DNA of 47,955 nt from a virus, in IMG/VR virus record IMGVR_UViG_3300049825_000166, positions 1 to 47,955 of that record; one strand, 5' to 3'. This document shows positions 37,705 through 45,621 of the stretch, in pieces. Below the pieces are notes generated by a model, which saw nothing but the letters and a program-made list of their open reading frames with translations, was not told the DNA's origin and made no database searches. Both the position numbers and the translations under genes were made by a program. Position 1 is the stretch's first letter. Every line of letters begins with the position of its first letter.

Positions 37705-38493
37705 TTAGTCCTGCTCTTTCTTGTAGTCATTCCACGCTTCGATTACCGTGGCCATGTTTGGTTTGTCAACGTAGTCGCCGAGGCGATTGGTACGGTCTTT
37801 GAGTGATTTGTGAATTGTGTCCTTACCCACACGCATACGGTCTTCCCATACGCGACGAACTTTGCCAGCCTTGTCTCGTTTGCGGACTTCGCGGGGTTCC
37901 ATGAAGCCCACTATAGCCACAGACAAGGCCGTGCCCCGTGATCCCGCCGGAAGATCTATGGTGACCGAATCAAGGATTTCCCTTTCTTTGTCAAGGAATT
38001 GGGCGCGGGGTAGCGCCGTGAAGACAATATGTGCAGGAAGGCCAAGGAAGGCGGACAACATACCAACCATCAATACCTTGCACCGGCCGAAATCTTGCAT
38101 TGTAGGCTGACCTCGGACACGGTTCTGCTTACGGCCTTCGGCCTCATTGAGTACGAAGTCCATGCATAGGTTCTGCATTCCGGTTAGGCCGTCAATAGCC
38201 AGCGATTCGTACTTGTGTTTTCCGCGTTTGTAATACCAGTAGACGTCCCCAAACTCCGGCCACTCTTCGATCTCGATGACCCGTGCCCCCGATCCAACTG
38301 CAGACCGCGTGCCCGCCGGTTCTTGGACGCTAAGGATCAGGCAGTTCGGCGCTGAAGCGGCGAAACGGGTCTTACCCGATCCTTGGCTACCGTATACACA
38401 AGCTTTCACGTGGGGACTAGTGTCATCCACGGATTTAATGCGTTTGACGGTTTTGCGGATAGACTCTACGTCATGTGTTTTACCAACAGACAT
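37705..38493 (-). CDS. Sak4-like RecA-family recombination ATPase
   Basis: This gene encodes 262 residues from ATG overlapping the nuclease stop. Walker A is YGSQGSGKTRF (residues 34-44). YESLAIDGLTGMQ supplies Walker B. An NAT-like AAATP-binding core of single RecA domain fits the Sak4 group of single-strand annealing proteins in phages. It is flanked by a Cas4-like exonuclease and an SSB-like gene, a standard phage recombination set. Confidence 0.8.
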   Translation of the reverse strand: MSVGKTHDVESIRKTVKRIKSVDDTSPHVKACVYGSQGSGKTRFAASAPNCLILSVQEPAGTRSAVGSGARVIEIEEWPEFGDVYWYYKRGKHKYESLAIDGLTGMQNLCMDFVLNEAEGRKQNRVRGQPTMQDFGRCKVLMVGMLSAFLGLPAHIVFTALPRAQFLDKEREILDSVTIDLPAGSRGTALSVAIVGFMEPREVRKRDKAGKVRRVWEDRMRVGKDTIHKSLKDRTNRLGDYVDKPNMATVIEAWNDYKKEQD

Positions 38494-39449
38494 CAGTCCT
38501 CCTCGTAGGTGTTACGTGAGTTGAACTTCATTCGGACTACTTCAGAAATATCGCCCCCCATAAGTTGGATAGAACAAGGATCTAGGTATGAACACATCCA
38601 CTGACACTCCTTCATGGGTGACCGAGGAAAGTGGTTGAGTGCCTCAGCTTGTTTGATTTCATGTGTGGTCATCATTAGTTCACGCATGAGTTGCTTGACA
38701 AGCGCCGGATCACGGGGTAAGCGTGTGCGCCGAAACCAGGTGTCACTCCTTAGCTTGAGCATTTCAAGAAAGGGTTTGTATTTCTTAGGGTCAAGGCCCT
38801 GGTTGAGAATTTCACGATAATACGAATACACATCACACTTTATGTTCCTGCGTTGCTCAAGTCCTCCGGATTTCAGAACCTTTGGCAATGTGGGGGGTAC
38901 CGTGATGACCTCATTGAACATGGCTCCGCGGAGGGGTTTGTACCCGAGCTTCTCAGCTGCCCAGAAGTAACGAGCCAACTGAGTATCGAGTAGCATAAAT
39001 GTCTCAGGCATGAAGTTCTTGACAGTCTTGTGGTCCCAGATCCAAAGGCCTCCATCGGGCTCCTCCACAACGAGGTCGATAATGAAACGAAACTTATCTC
39101 CATTGGGAAGTGTAACGGTCTCGTCAAGCTCTGAGTCCACCACGTGAAGCTTGTCGTCGACGCCGTGCCAATGTTGGAGGTACGAGGTCATGATGCGCTC
39201 AGTTTCGGCGGGCAAGTCCCCATACTCTTCTTGCTCTTCCTCGAATAGTTCCCCGAACCCGGCTGCAAGCTCGGCGTGGCAGACACGCCAGTCATTACCA
39301 TCGTAGTGGTTCATAAGCATTTGGTGAAGCCAATCGCCTCGCTTTAGGGGTAGTGCTGGGCGCTTGGGTTTCAGGCCGAGTACGTATGCGAATTCGTATT
39401 GCTTCGGACAACGGCGGTAGCACTTGGCTTTCGAGTTTGAGATGATCAT
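38493..39449 (-). CDS. Cas4/RecB-like iron-sulfur exonuclease
   Basis: This gene encodes 318 residues from ATG 39449, with AGGTGAG upstream. The long frame to 39515 overlaps the previous gene. The PD-(D/E)xK core shows RFIIDLVVEEPDGG and WIWDHKT. Cys10/Cys14 (KCYRRCPKQYEF) and the C-terminal CQWMCSYLDPC give the cysteine set that holds a [4Fe-4S] cluster in Cas4/AddB enzymes. It resects DNA ends to load the Sak4-like annealase. Confidence 0.85.
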   Translation of the reverse strand: MIISNSKAKCYRRCPKQYEFAYVLGLKPKRPALPLKRGDWLHQMLMNHYDGNDWRVCHAELAAGFGELFEEEQEEYGDLPAETERIMTSYLQHWHGVDDKLHVVDSELDETVTLPNGDKFRFIIDLVVEEPDGGLWIWDHKTVKNFMPETFMLLDTQLARYFWAAEKLGYKPLRGAMFNEVITVPPTLPKVLKSGGLEQRRNIKCDVYSYYREILNQGLDPKKYKPFLEMLKLRSDTWFRRTRLPRDPALVKQLMRELMMTTHEIKQAEALNHFPRSPMKECQWMCSYLDPCSIQLMGGDISEVVRMKFNSRNTYEED

Positions 39450-39453
39450 TGCG

Positions 39454-39690
39454 TCACTCACCTGTTTGCAGTCCGAGGCCGAATTTTCTTGTGGCTTGAG
39501 CAACCTTGAACACATTGTCTGCTAACTTCCCCACATACTCACGCTCCTCTTCTGTAAAGCTCTTGGCCAAAAGGCCATTTCGATTAGACGGTTGGTGAAG
39601 TTCACGAAGCCTATGGCCTATAGTGTCGAGTATGATAAACCATGCAAGACACATACTTCCGGCCGCTTTTCTTTTGGTTAGCCTTCCCAT
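39454..39690 (-). CDS. Unknown small protein
   Basis: This gene encodes 78 residues from ATG 39690, overlapping the polymerase 3' end by 13 bases. Helical, with a charged C-terminal half (FTEEEREYVGKLADNVFKVA). It sits between polymerase and nuclease genes and is possibly a small replication accessory. No family is recognised. Confidence 0.5.
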   Translation of the reverse strand: MGRLTKRKAAGSMCLAWFIILDTIGHRLRELHQPSNRNGLLAKSFTEEEREYVGKLADNVFKVAQATRKFGLGLQTGE

Positions 39691-42155
39691 GGTCCAGTTT
39701 CTCCCCAATGTTGACCCACTTCCATATCCGCCACGATCGGGACCGTAATGTCCGGGCCGAAGGTGTCTTTGACGTAGTCAAGGTCTTCCATGGTATCCTT
39801 GATTTCACGACAGTAACGGTTGACATACTTGTATGGATCCTTTGGCGGCCCGGCTTTCACCTGGAACAAGAGAGAGTCGTGGACCGTACCCACAATGAAA
39901 GCCCGATCCTGAGGCAATGAGTCGTGAAGTCGTACCAGTGACATGAGCATTAGGTCAGAAGCAAATGACTGGACAGGTGAGTTGATGGCTTGCCGCTCAG
40001 CCTCGTTGCGTACTCCCTTTTCTTGTGATTGGATGTCCGGTAGGTGCCGAATACGGCCAATAGGTGACACGACCCGTTTGTAGCGATTGGCAAGCCGACG
40101 TTGGCGTTCGTGCCAGGGCCGCAGACGTGGGTAGTCGTTGAAGAAACCGTTACGGTCTTTTTCAGCTTCCTCAAGGGTGACCACCAGCTCGTAGTTATCG
40201 AATGCATATTGCACGAACTTTTCTGCGCCCATGCCGTAGATATACCCGAAATTCACCGCCTTGGCTTTTTTACGTTCTTCCTTAGCTATTTGTTCTTGAA
40301 TCTTACCCGTCATCTTCACGGCACGATTCATATGGATATCTTCGCCGCGCAGATACTGGCTGATCATTGTGGTTTCGTTAGCGAGCCATGCCGCGATACG
40401 TAGTTCAACTTGCGAATAGTCAGCCTGCACGAAAAACCAACCGGGCGGAGCACCAAGAATGGAACGAATAAAGGGGTCTCGGGGTACTTGTTGGATACCA
40501 CCTTCACCAGACAAGCGGCCAGTGACTGTACCGAAAAGTTTATAGTTGGAATGAATGCGGCCATTGTTATCCATATGTTGGAACATGAATGGCAGAAGAT
40601 AACGACTAAGATAAAGTTCCCATTTGCGGTATTTCATGATGGCAAGTGGAATACGATGTTGATGCTGGAGTCTCAGAAGTACAGATTCCTTAGTGCTCCG
40701 GGCACCCCTAGCCGTCTTTTCAATAACCGGAAGACCTAAGTGGTCGAACAGAAGCTTAGCCATATGGACGGGGGATCGGGGATTGAAAGGGTTGGCCTTG
40801 ACCCGACCGGCCTTCGTCTTGGTATCGGTTAGCCCTTCTGGCACTTGTTTACGGATCCAAGCCAGTATCTTTTCACGATTTTCAACAGACTGATCGTGAC
40901 GTTTTTGCCAACGTTGGGGATCAAGCCAAACACCCGCACGCTCAATATCCACCAATGCGTTCGAAGCTGGCATCATCAGGTGCGTGAATACCTTTTCCAA
41001 CCGGGCATCTTTAACCAATTCACGTTTGAACGGGTCACGTAAGCGTCGTGTGTAATCTGTGTCTTTGCCATTATACTCTACGAGGCGCTTTAGCGGCATC
41101 CCATAGGCATCCCTAAGGTCCTCCCCTACGTCGTAGGCCTCGGCCCCTAGTTCGGTGCGCGAAAGGTTCTTAAGGCCTTTGGGACGATTCTCCTCCAGCA
41201 TGTGAGCCGCAAGCATGGTGTCGAACCCCTGTGGGATGTTCACGCCTTTCGCGGCCATCCATCTTGCGTCGAACTTGCCGTTATGGCCTATGTACTCACA
41301 GTTAGGTCGCTCGAGCGCCGGACGAAGGTAGTCAAGGATTACTTGCGGATTTGGCCAGGGTTGAGACTCATGCCATAGGGGTACGACCACAGAAAGGCCA
41401 GGGTCCCACGTGAATGAGATGGATACGATACACGAGTCTTCACCATGCCACTCTTGAAAGTTGGTACGCTTATGGCTTTTACGCTTGTCTGCGAAGGTGA
41501 ACGTTTCAATGTCGTATGCAAGGACATCCACCTTCATCAGTTTCTTACGAAGAGCGACTAAGGCTTCTTTCGTGCGTACCACTTTGGTGAGGGTTTCCGG
41601 GCTAGTAGCTTCGCCACGGGTGAGCGCCCCGAATCGTTGCATATCCATAGCAAACGTCTTCGCCCATGAAGGGTTACGGAGAATAGCGGCTGGGTGAAGT
41701 GTGGGCATGATGGCCGCTTCCTCACCATTCAACCTTTGGCGTTCAATGGTCCCGGCATACTTAGTAATCCCAGACCTGCCAAGCAAAGCTTGAAGAGCAA
41801 CGTTGCCGAGCAAGAGTACGAATCGTGGATGCACCTTGTCAATCTCAGCAAAGAGGTAGTGGGCCGCACACGTCTTGATTTCAGCTCGTTCTGGGGTACG
41901 GTTATCAGGCGGACGACACTTGACCACATTGGTGATGTAGCACTGAGCGCGATCGATAACCGCTAGCTCGGCCAGGGCCTTGTCAAGTAGCTTACCTGCC
42001 GAACCGAGGAATGGCGAACCTTCACTGTCTTCACGTTGGCCAGGTGCTTCACCCACAATCATGATGTCCGCATCTAATGGTCCCGAGCCCGGCATACAGA
42101 CATAATTCGCGGACTCGTTCAAAGGACACAAGACGCAATTGTGGTCGAAGAGCAT
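39678..42155 (-). CDS. Fused family-4 uracil-DNA glycosylase and DNA polymerase I
   Basis: This gene encodes 825 residues. Residues 1-180 are an apparently intact family-4 UDG: cluster cysteines C7, C10, C80 and C96, motif GEAPGQRED (35-43) and the second motif LHPAAIL with His154. A 3'-5' exonuclease follows (LAYDIETF with D215/E217, HNGKFDARW, YNGKDTDYT). The polymerase palm and fingers carry QADYSQVELR, KAVNFGYIYGM and VHDSLLF (Ser in place of the usual Glu after His-Asp). It replicates phage DNA and may remove or sense uracil ahead of synthesis. A UDG-like N-terminus is known in the SPO1 polymerase. Confidence 0.92.
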   Translation of the reverse strand: MLFDHNCVLCPLNESANYVCMPGSGPLDADIMIVGEAPGQREDSEGSPFLGSAGKLLDKALAELAVIDRAQCYITNVVKCRPPDNRTPERAEIKTCAAHYLFAEIDKVHPRFVLLLGNVALQALLGRSGITKYAGTIERQRLNGEEAAIMPTLHPAAILRNPSWAKTFAMDMQRFGALTRGEATSPETLTKVVRTKEALVALRKKLMKVDVLAYDIETFTFADKRKSHKRTNFQEWHGEDSCIVSISFTWDPGLSVVVPLWHESQPWPNPQVILDYLRPALERPNCEYIGHNGKFDARWMAAKGVNIPQGFDTMLAAHMLEENRPKGLKNLSRTELGAEAYDVGEDLRDAYGMPLKRLVEYNGKDTDYTRRLRDPFKRELVKDARLEKVFTHLMMPASNALVDIERAGVWLDPQRWQKRHDQSVENREKILAWIRKQVPEGLTDTKTKAGRVKANPFNPRSPVHMAKLLFDHLGLPVIEKTARGARSTKESVLLRLQHQHRIPLAIMKYRKWELYLSRYLLPFMFQHMDNNGRIHSNYKLFGTVTGRLSGEGGIQQVPRDPFIRSILGAPPGWFFVQADYSQVELRIAAWLANETTMISQYLRGEDIHMNRAVKMTGKIQEQIAKEERKKAKAVNFGYIYGMGAEKFVQYAFDNYELVVTLEEAEKDRNGFFNDYPRLRPWHERQRRLANRYKRVVSPIGRIRHLPDIQSQEKGVRNEAERQAINSPVQSFASDLMLMSLVRLHDSLPQDRAFIVGTVHDSLLFQVKAGPPKDPYKYVNRYCREIKDTMEDLDYVKDTFGPDITVPIVADMEVGQHWGETGPWEG

Positions 42156-42607
42156 TAGAGTGCCTTAGATTCGTGGTCTTGTCCACGAAAGTGATCTACG
42201 GTAATCCCAAACGTAACAAGATTGCCCGAGGCACCTTCACGATAAGGCAAACCATAACTTACCTTACTGATTCCAGCTTGGTGGATCAACATGGCACACC
42301 GGAGACAAGGTTCGTGGGTGGAAAACAACGTACTGCCCCGAAGACTAATACCTAAGTCGGCCGCTCGAGCAATAGCGTTAGCCTCCGCATGGAGAGTGCG
42401 TGTACATCCTCCTTCAGGCCCTATTTGACAACCGCCGTCAATACAGTGGCGCTGCCCAGAAGGAGCCCCGTTGTATCCATGGCTAAGGATATGCCAATCT
42501 TTTGATATGATAACACAACCGACTTGTGCCCGCTCACATGTAGCCCGTTGAGCAAAGAGACTAGCTATTTCATGGAACAATTGACGACGCCAAATCCGAT
42601 CAGGCAC
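42155..42607 (-). CDS. Deoxycytidylate (dCMP) deaminase
   Basis: This gene encodes 150 residues from GTG with AAGGAAGG five bases upstream. The zinc site is HAEANAIA (His73, Glu75) and EPCLRCAM (Cys101, Cys104), as in ComEB/T4 Cd-type enzymes. It converts dCMP to dUMP, feeding thymidylate synthesis. TAATG coupling to the polymerase ties it to replication. Beside a putative dCMP-modifying enzyme it may balance pyrimidine pools. Confidence 0.9.
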   Translation of the reverse strand: MPDRIWRRQLFHEIASLFAQRATCERAQVGCVIISKDWHILSHGYNGAPSGQRHCIDGGCQIGPEGGCTRTLHAEANAIARAADLGISLRGSTLFSTHEPCLRCAMLIHQAGISKVSYGLPYREGASGNLVTFGITVDHFRGQDHESKAL

Positions 42608-43445
42608 GAGTACCTTCCTTCACCAATCGCTCAAGCCGTGAAAGCTCGGGCTTGAAGATGTGCAATGACATCATCCACATCGTGAGCGTGCCCGGTACCA
42701 CACTTTGCCATTGCGTCATTCCTGGTTCCCGTTCAAAGGGTTCGCGGTCCTTTAGTTGTTTGAGCACCCATTGCCCGAGTCGAGCGGCCAGGTATACATC
42801 ATCAACAAAATGCCGGAACAGGTCGCAAGACCGAATCACATAGTTGACATGGAGTTGGCTATCACGACGCATGAAGTGGTAACCGAGTGAGCACGGTACC
42901 CGTTCGCCGTGATGTGCTCCGGTGTCTTCTGGGAACCAGATGGGTAGGTACGCTTGACGAGTGGTGGGTTCACGCCACAAGAGATTGACCACGTCGTCTA
43001 GGTCACCGTAACGGTAACGGATCCCCGTGCGTGATTCAAGTTTCCCAAGCGGCTTAGAAAAGGCGTCATCGGCGAACCGAGGCCACATTCGTTCCATGTA
43101 TGTGTGACTGAATTCACCTTGTTCTTTGTGTTTCTCGACGTTACCCGCGTACCAAGGCCATAGGTGAAATGTGTCCCCCGGGTTGAGCGGGTCACCACCA
43201 ACACGCTCCTGAAACTGTAGTTCGGCCCACGGCGTTGAAGGCTTGACGTCATCATGTAGGTCTTGCCACGTCGCCGGGATCTGGTATTCTACGACTACGT
43301 TTTGGGTTTCGAATGTTTCAACCTGTGGAACGTTTTTGAGGGCCTGCCAATGCCCGGTGTTTACTTCCCTTCCCGACTGTAAGAGCTCGTACATTGCATA
43401 GTGATACAAGGTATCAAAGTCGGGGTGATCACGAATAGTCTCCAT
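42600..43445 (-). CDS. Thymidylate-synthase-fold enzyme, probable dCMP hydroxymethylase type
   Basis: This gene encodes 281 residues. The TS core is visible: RQAYLPIWFPED (phosphate-binding Arg region), VPCSLGYHF with catalytic Cys185, and VIRSCDLFRHFVDDVYLAAR. Counting from the Arg-Ser pair, the residue matching E. coli ThyA Asn177 is Asp216. This change converts dUMP to dCMP specificity in T4 dCMP hydroxymethylase and in engineered TS. The expected reaction is therefore addition of a one-carbon group to dCMP C5. Family membership is strong, the substrate is inferred. It is coupled by TAATG to a second TS-like gene. Confidence 0.8.
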   Translation of the reverse strand: METIRDHPDFDTLYHYAMYELLQSGREVNTGHWQALKNVPQVETFETQNVVVEYQIPATWQDLHDDVKPSTPWAELQFQERVGGDPLNPGDTFHLWPWYAGNVEKHKEQGEFSHTYMERMWPRFADDAFSKPLGKLESRTGIRYRYGDLDDVVNLLWREPTTRQAYLPIWFPEDTGAHHGERVPCSLGYHFMRRDSQLHVNYVIRSCDLFRHFVDDVYLAARLGQWVLKQLKDREPFEREPGMTQWQSVVPGTLTMWMMSLHIFKPELSRLERLVKEGTRA

Positions 43446-44341
43446 TACTCTCCCTTCGGCCTACGTGGGTGGGCCTGGTATGAACCGGCTTTGTGTTCCG
43501 GCAGTTCGATGAACATCTTCGGTAGTAGCTCCAACGAGTCAAGGGGTATTGACGGGAACCCCGGCCCTTCTTTGACAATCAGGTATCGTTGGAACATGCG
43601 TTGAAGCTGATTGTATTTGATGTCTTCCAAAGGCTTTTCTTCTTGCCTCCACCCTTCGAGCTGGCCCATCATCTTACGGGTCATGGCCAGTACGGGGTAG
43701 TCTGCGCCTTCCCTACGGGCCTTAGTGGCCCACTTGCTTTCTCGTTCAAACGTGTCAACGTAAGACAAAGATTTGAACCCGTGCCAAGCCAGCGCGTCAA
43801 GGCACCAACGGAACTTGATATCTTCAACTTCGAAGCCCCCATCACGTGCAATCTCACGGGCGATGACCCAAGCTAGTGCAAGGTCAATGGCACCCACCCA
43901 TGCGATGTAGCTCACGCGTGAATGCATCACAAGTGTGGGGGGCATATCTCTCTTGCTACTATTCTGGTATGTGAATGCCATCATACAGTTTCCCCAAGTG
44001 TGGCGCTCCACTCCATCTGCCGTACGAGCCGACGCACAGAACATCTGTGCAATCATCCCTCGCTTGCCATGGCTCTTGTTGATCATGCGGCAACGAGACA
44101 AGAAGTTGCTGACTTGGAATGGATCCAGGTAGTCACGTTGCAAACGAGGAAATCTAGCTTTGGTCATCCACAGGTCGGTGCCGATGTCGATATCGAATTC
44201 CATGGACTCAGCCTGCAAGACGTGATTGAACATTACAGCTTGGGTAGCACCATAGTTGTCCAGTTGGTCCCTACGGGACCAGAGCATGTGACTACAGGCT
44301 CCGAGCCAAAGGTCGGTGAGAGTGGGGAAAGATTTATGCAT
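43445..44341 (-). CDS. Second, divergent thymidylate-synthase-fold protein
   Basis: This gene encodes 298 residues. GNCMMAFTYQ (Cys119), then PPTLVMHSRVSYIAWVGAID fits the TS catalytic-Cys and nucleotide-binding segments, with Arg142 and, eleven residues on, Asp153 at the dUMP/dCMP selector position. Spacing is three residues longer than in the neighbour. It may be a second pyrimidine C5-modifying enzyme, or a partner subunit in a heterodimer, since TS active sites form across a dimer. The fold call is weaker than for the neighbouring gene. Confidence 0.6.
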   Translation of the reverse strand: MHKSFPTLTDLWLGACSHMLWSRRDQLDNYGATQAVMFNHVLQAESMEFDIDIGTDLWMTKARFPRLQRDYLDPFQVSNFLSRCRMINKSHGKRGMIAQMFCASARTADGVERHTWGNCMMAFTYQNSSKRDMPPTLVMHSRVSYIAWVGAIDLALAWVIAREIARDGGFEVEDIKFRWCLDALAWHGFKSLSYVDTFERESKWATKARREGADYPVLAMTRKMMGQLEGWRQEEKPLEDIKYNQLQRMFQRYLIVKEGPGFPSIPLDSLELLPKMFIELPEHKAGSYQAHPRRPKGE

Positions 44342-44810
44342 CTACATTGGTAAGATCTACGTGTGGATGAAATCCAATAGTAGTACCTAACTGACTAGCG
44401 CCGGGAACGTACTCTAAGGTTTGTGTCCCTAACGCCACAGGTACAGGTCCGCCAAGAGGTAATGTCGTTTGGCCGTCGTGCGGGTTGTCTTTCCAGTTCC
44501 TCTTGCTGACGACCTTGTTCCAGGTGTCAATCACTTGTTGTTCAAGGTCGAAACCTTCGAACCGGGCCACGCTCATGAGATAGATAACAATATCTGCGGC
44601 AGCGTCCTTGACCGCTTCGGTATGTTCTTCGTGTGTACCACGGATGCCTTGGTCACGCTTGAGCATGGCATGGGCCATCTCACCGACTTCTTCGGTCACT
44701 CCGAGCAGAGCCCGCATGGCGTCCATGTTTGGGAAGTTATCGGCTTCCCAAGCATCACGCGCTTGCTGAACCTCACGAAGTGTTGTTACAGATTTCGCAT
44801 TACTCGACAT
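44334..44810 (-). CDS. MazG-type nucleotide pyrophosphohydrolase
   Basis: This gene encodes 158 residues with GGGAGGAAGC before the ATG. The all-alpha NTP-pyrophosphatase motifs are present: VTEEVGEMAHAML (Glu40/41/44) and VKDAAADIVIYL (Asp69/73). Such enzymes hydrolyse dNTPs to dNMP and pyrophosphate. Next to dCMP-type TS enzymes it could remove unmodified dCTP, as dCTPase does in T4, or act on signalling nucleotides. The C-terminal 50 residues are unordered. Confidence 0.85.
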   Translation of the reverse strand: MSSNAKSVTTLREVQQARDAWEADNFPNMDAMRALLGVTEEVGEMAHAMLKRDQGIRGTHEEHTEAVKDAAADIVIYLMSVARFEGFDLEQQVIDTWNKVVSKRNWKDNPHDGQTTLPLGGPVPVALGTQTLEYVPGASQLGTTIGFHPHVDLTNVDA

Positions 44811-45340
44811 GCTTCCTCCCAGTTTCTGATCTCGTGTGCGGATTCGTCAATCGCACTGGCTACGAAAGGGTTGATGGTGACCATAAAGTCGGTGGTGGGG
44901 ATGATGTACCCCATAGATAGGGCTTTGTACCAATCCCAAATCTGTTGAATGTTGTCTTTCACGGGTTGAGGTTGGCCGCTCAAAATCAACTCATCTACGT
45001 GAGGTAGACAAATGAATACCAGCGCGGGCAAATGTGTCAAGATACCTTGATACATACGTACTTCGGGGACGGTCAGTTGACATTCTCGTCTGAGGCAGTT
45101 GGAATAAGCCAACTCCGAATAATACAGCCTGTCGAATACGGGGATACGTGGGGGGTTGGAAACTGTATGCCCGAAAGCTACCTGGTAATCCCTTCTCACA
45201 CTGTCTGCCAAAGTCTCACGATTACCTCTGTTGCGATCAAAAACCCGGTATCGTTCTGGATCTAGTGGCCCACCTTCGGCCGTTAGCTGTTTCATCAACG
45301 TGGTTTTGCCCGCTCCATCTGGGCCTTCAAAGATCACCAT
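44786..45340 (-). CDS. Deoxynucleoside monophosphate kinase, thymidylate-kinase-like
   Basis: This gene encodes 184 residues from ATG 45340, sharing an A with the upstream TAA. The longer frame to 45493 lies inside the preceding gene. Walker A is GPDGAGKTT (6-14) and the DR(Y)xxS motif is VFDRLYYSELAYS. It phosphorylates a dNMP using ATP. In this setting the substrate may be a modified dCMP (T4 gp1 analogue) or dTMP. Confidence 0.82.
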   Translation of the reverse strand: MVIFEGPDGAGKTTLMKQLTAEGGPLDPERYRVFDRNRGNRETLADSVRRDYQVAFGHTVSNPPRIPVFDRLYYSELAYSNCLRRECQLTVPEVRMYQGILTHLPALVFICLPHVDELILSGQPQPVKDNIQQIWDWYKALSMGYIIPTTDFMVTINPFVASAIDESAHEIRNWEEACRVMRNL

Positions 45341-45621
45341 TATTCCGGCTTCCTTAGGTAGACTTTGTTCATCTGTCTGCGATGCGGTACCCGTTGTATC
45401 AAACCCATTTTCTCTAAGCAAGTTAGGTCCCAACGCAGCTGACGGTACGTCGGTTGCGGTAATCCCGCCAGGGTAACATCGTCTACTGCACAATCCAATA
45501 CAGCGGGCTCAAGAATACCGAATGGCGGGTGCGGCGGTCCCGGATCTTTACGATAACACAAACTGCGGATGGTAGACATCAACACCTGCCGTCTCATTCG
45601 TATCACTTGTGGTCGAGTCAC
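45340..45621 (-). CDS. Winged-helix-like small protein
   Basis: This gene encodes 93 residues from GTG overlapping the helicase stop. The C-terminal segment TYRQLRWDLTCLEKMGLIQR looks like a recognition helix and wing of a winged-helix fold. It might regulate the replication operon or help initiator loading. No family is recognised. Confidence 0.55.
   Translation of the reverse strand: MTRPQVIRMRRQVLMSTIRSLCYRKDPGPPHPPFGILEPAVLDCAVDDVTLAGLPQPTYRQLRWDLTCLEKMGLIQRVPHRRQMNKVYLRKPE

Noticed and set aside
43600-44353. Plus-strand frames opposite the second TS-like gene
   Set aside because: They are antisense shadows; the minus-strand genes overlap by stop/start coupling and carry recognisable motifs.
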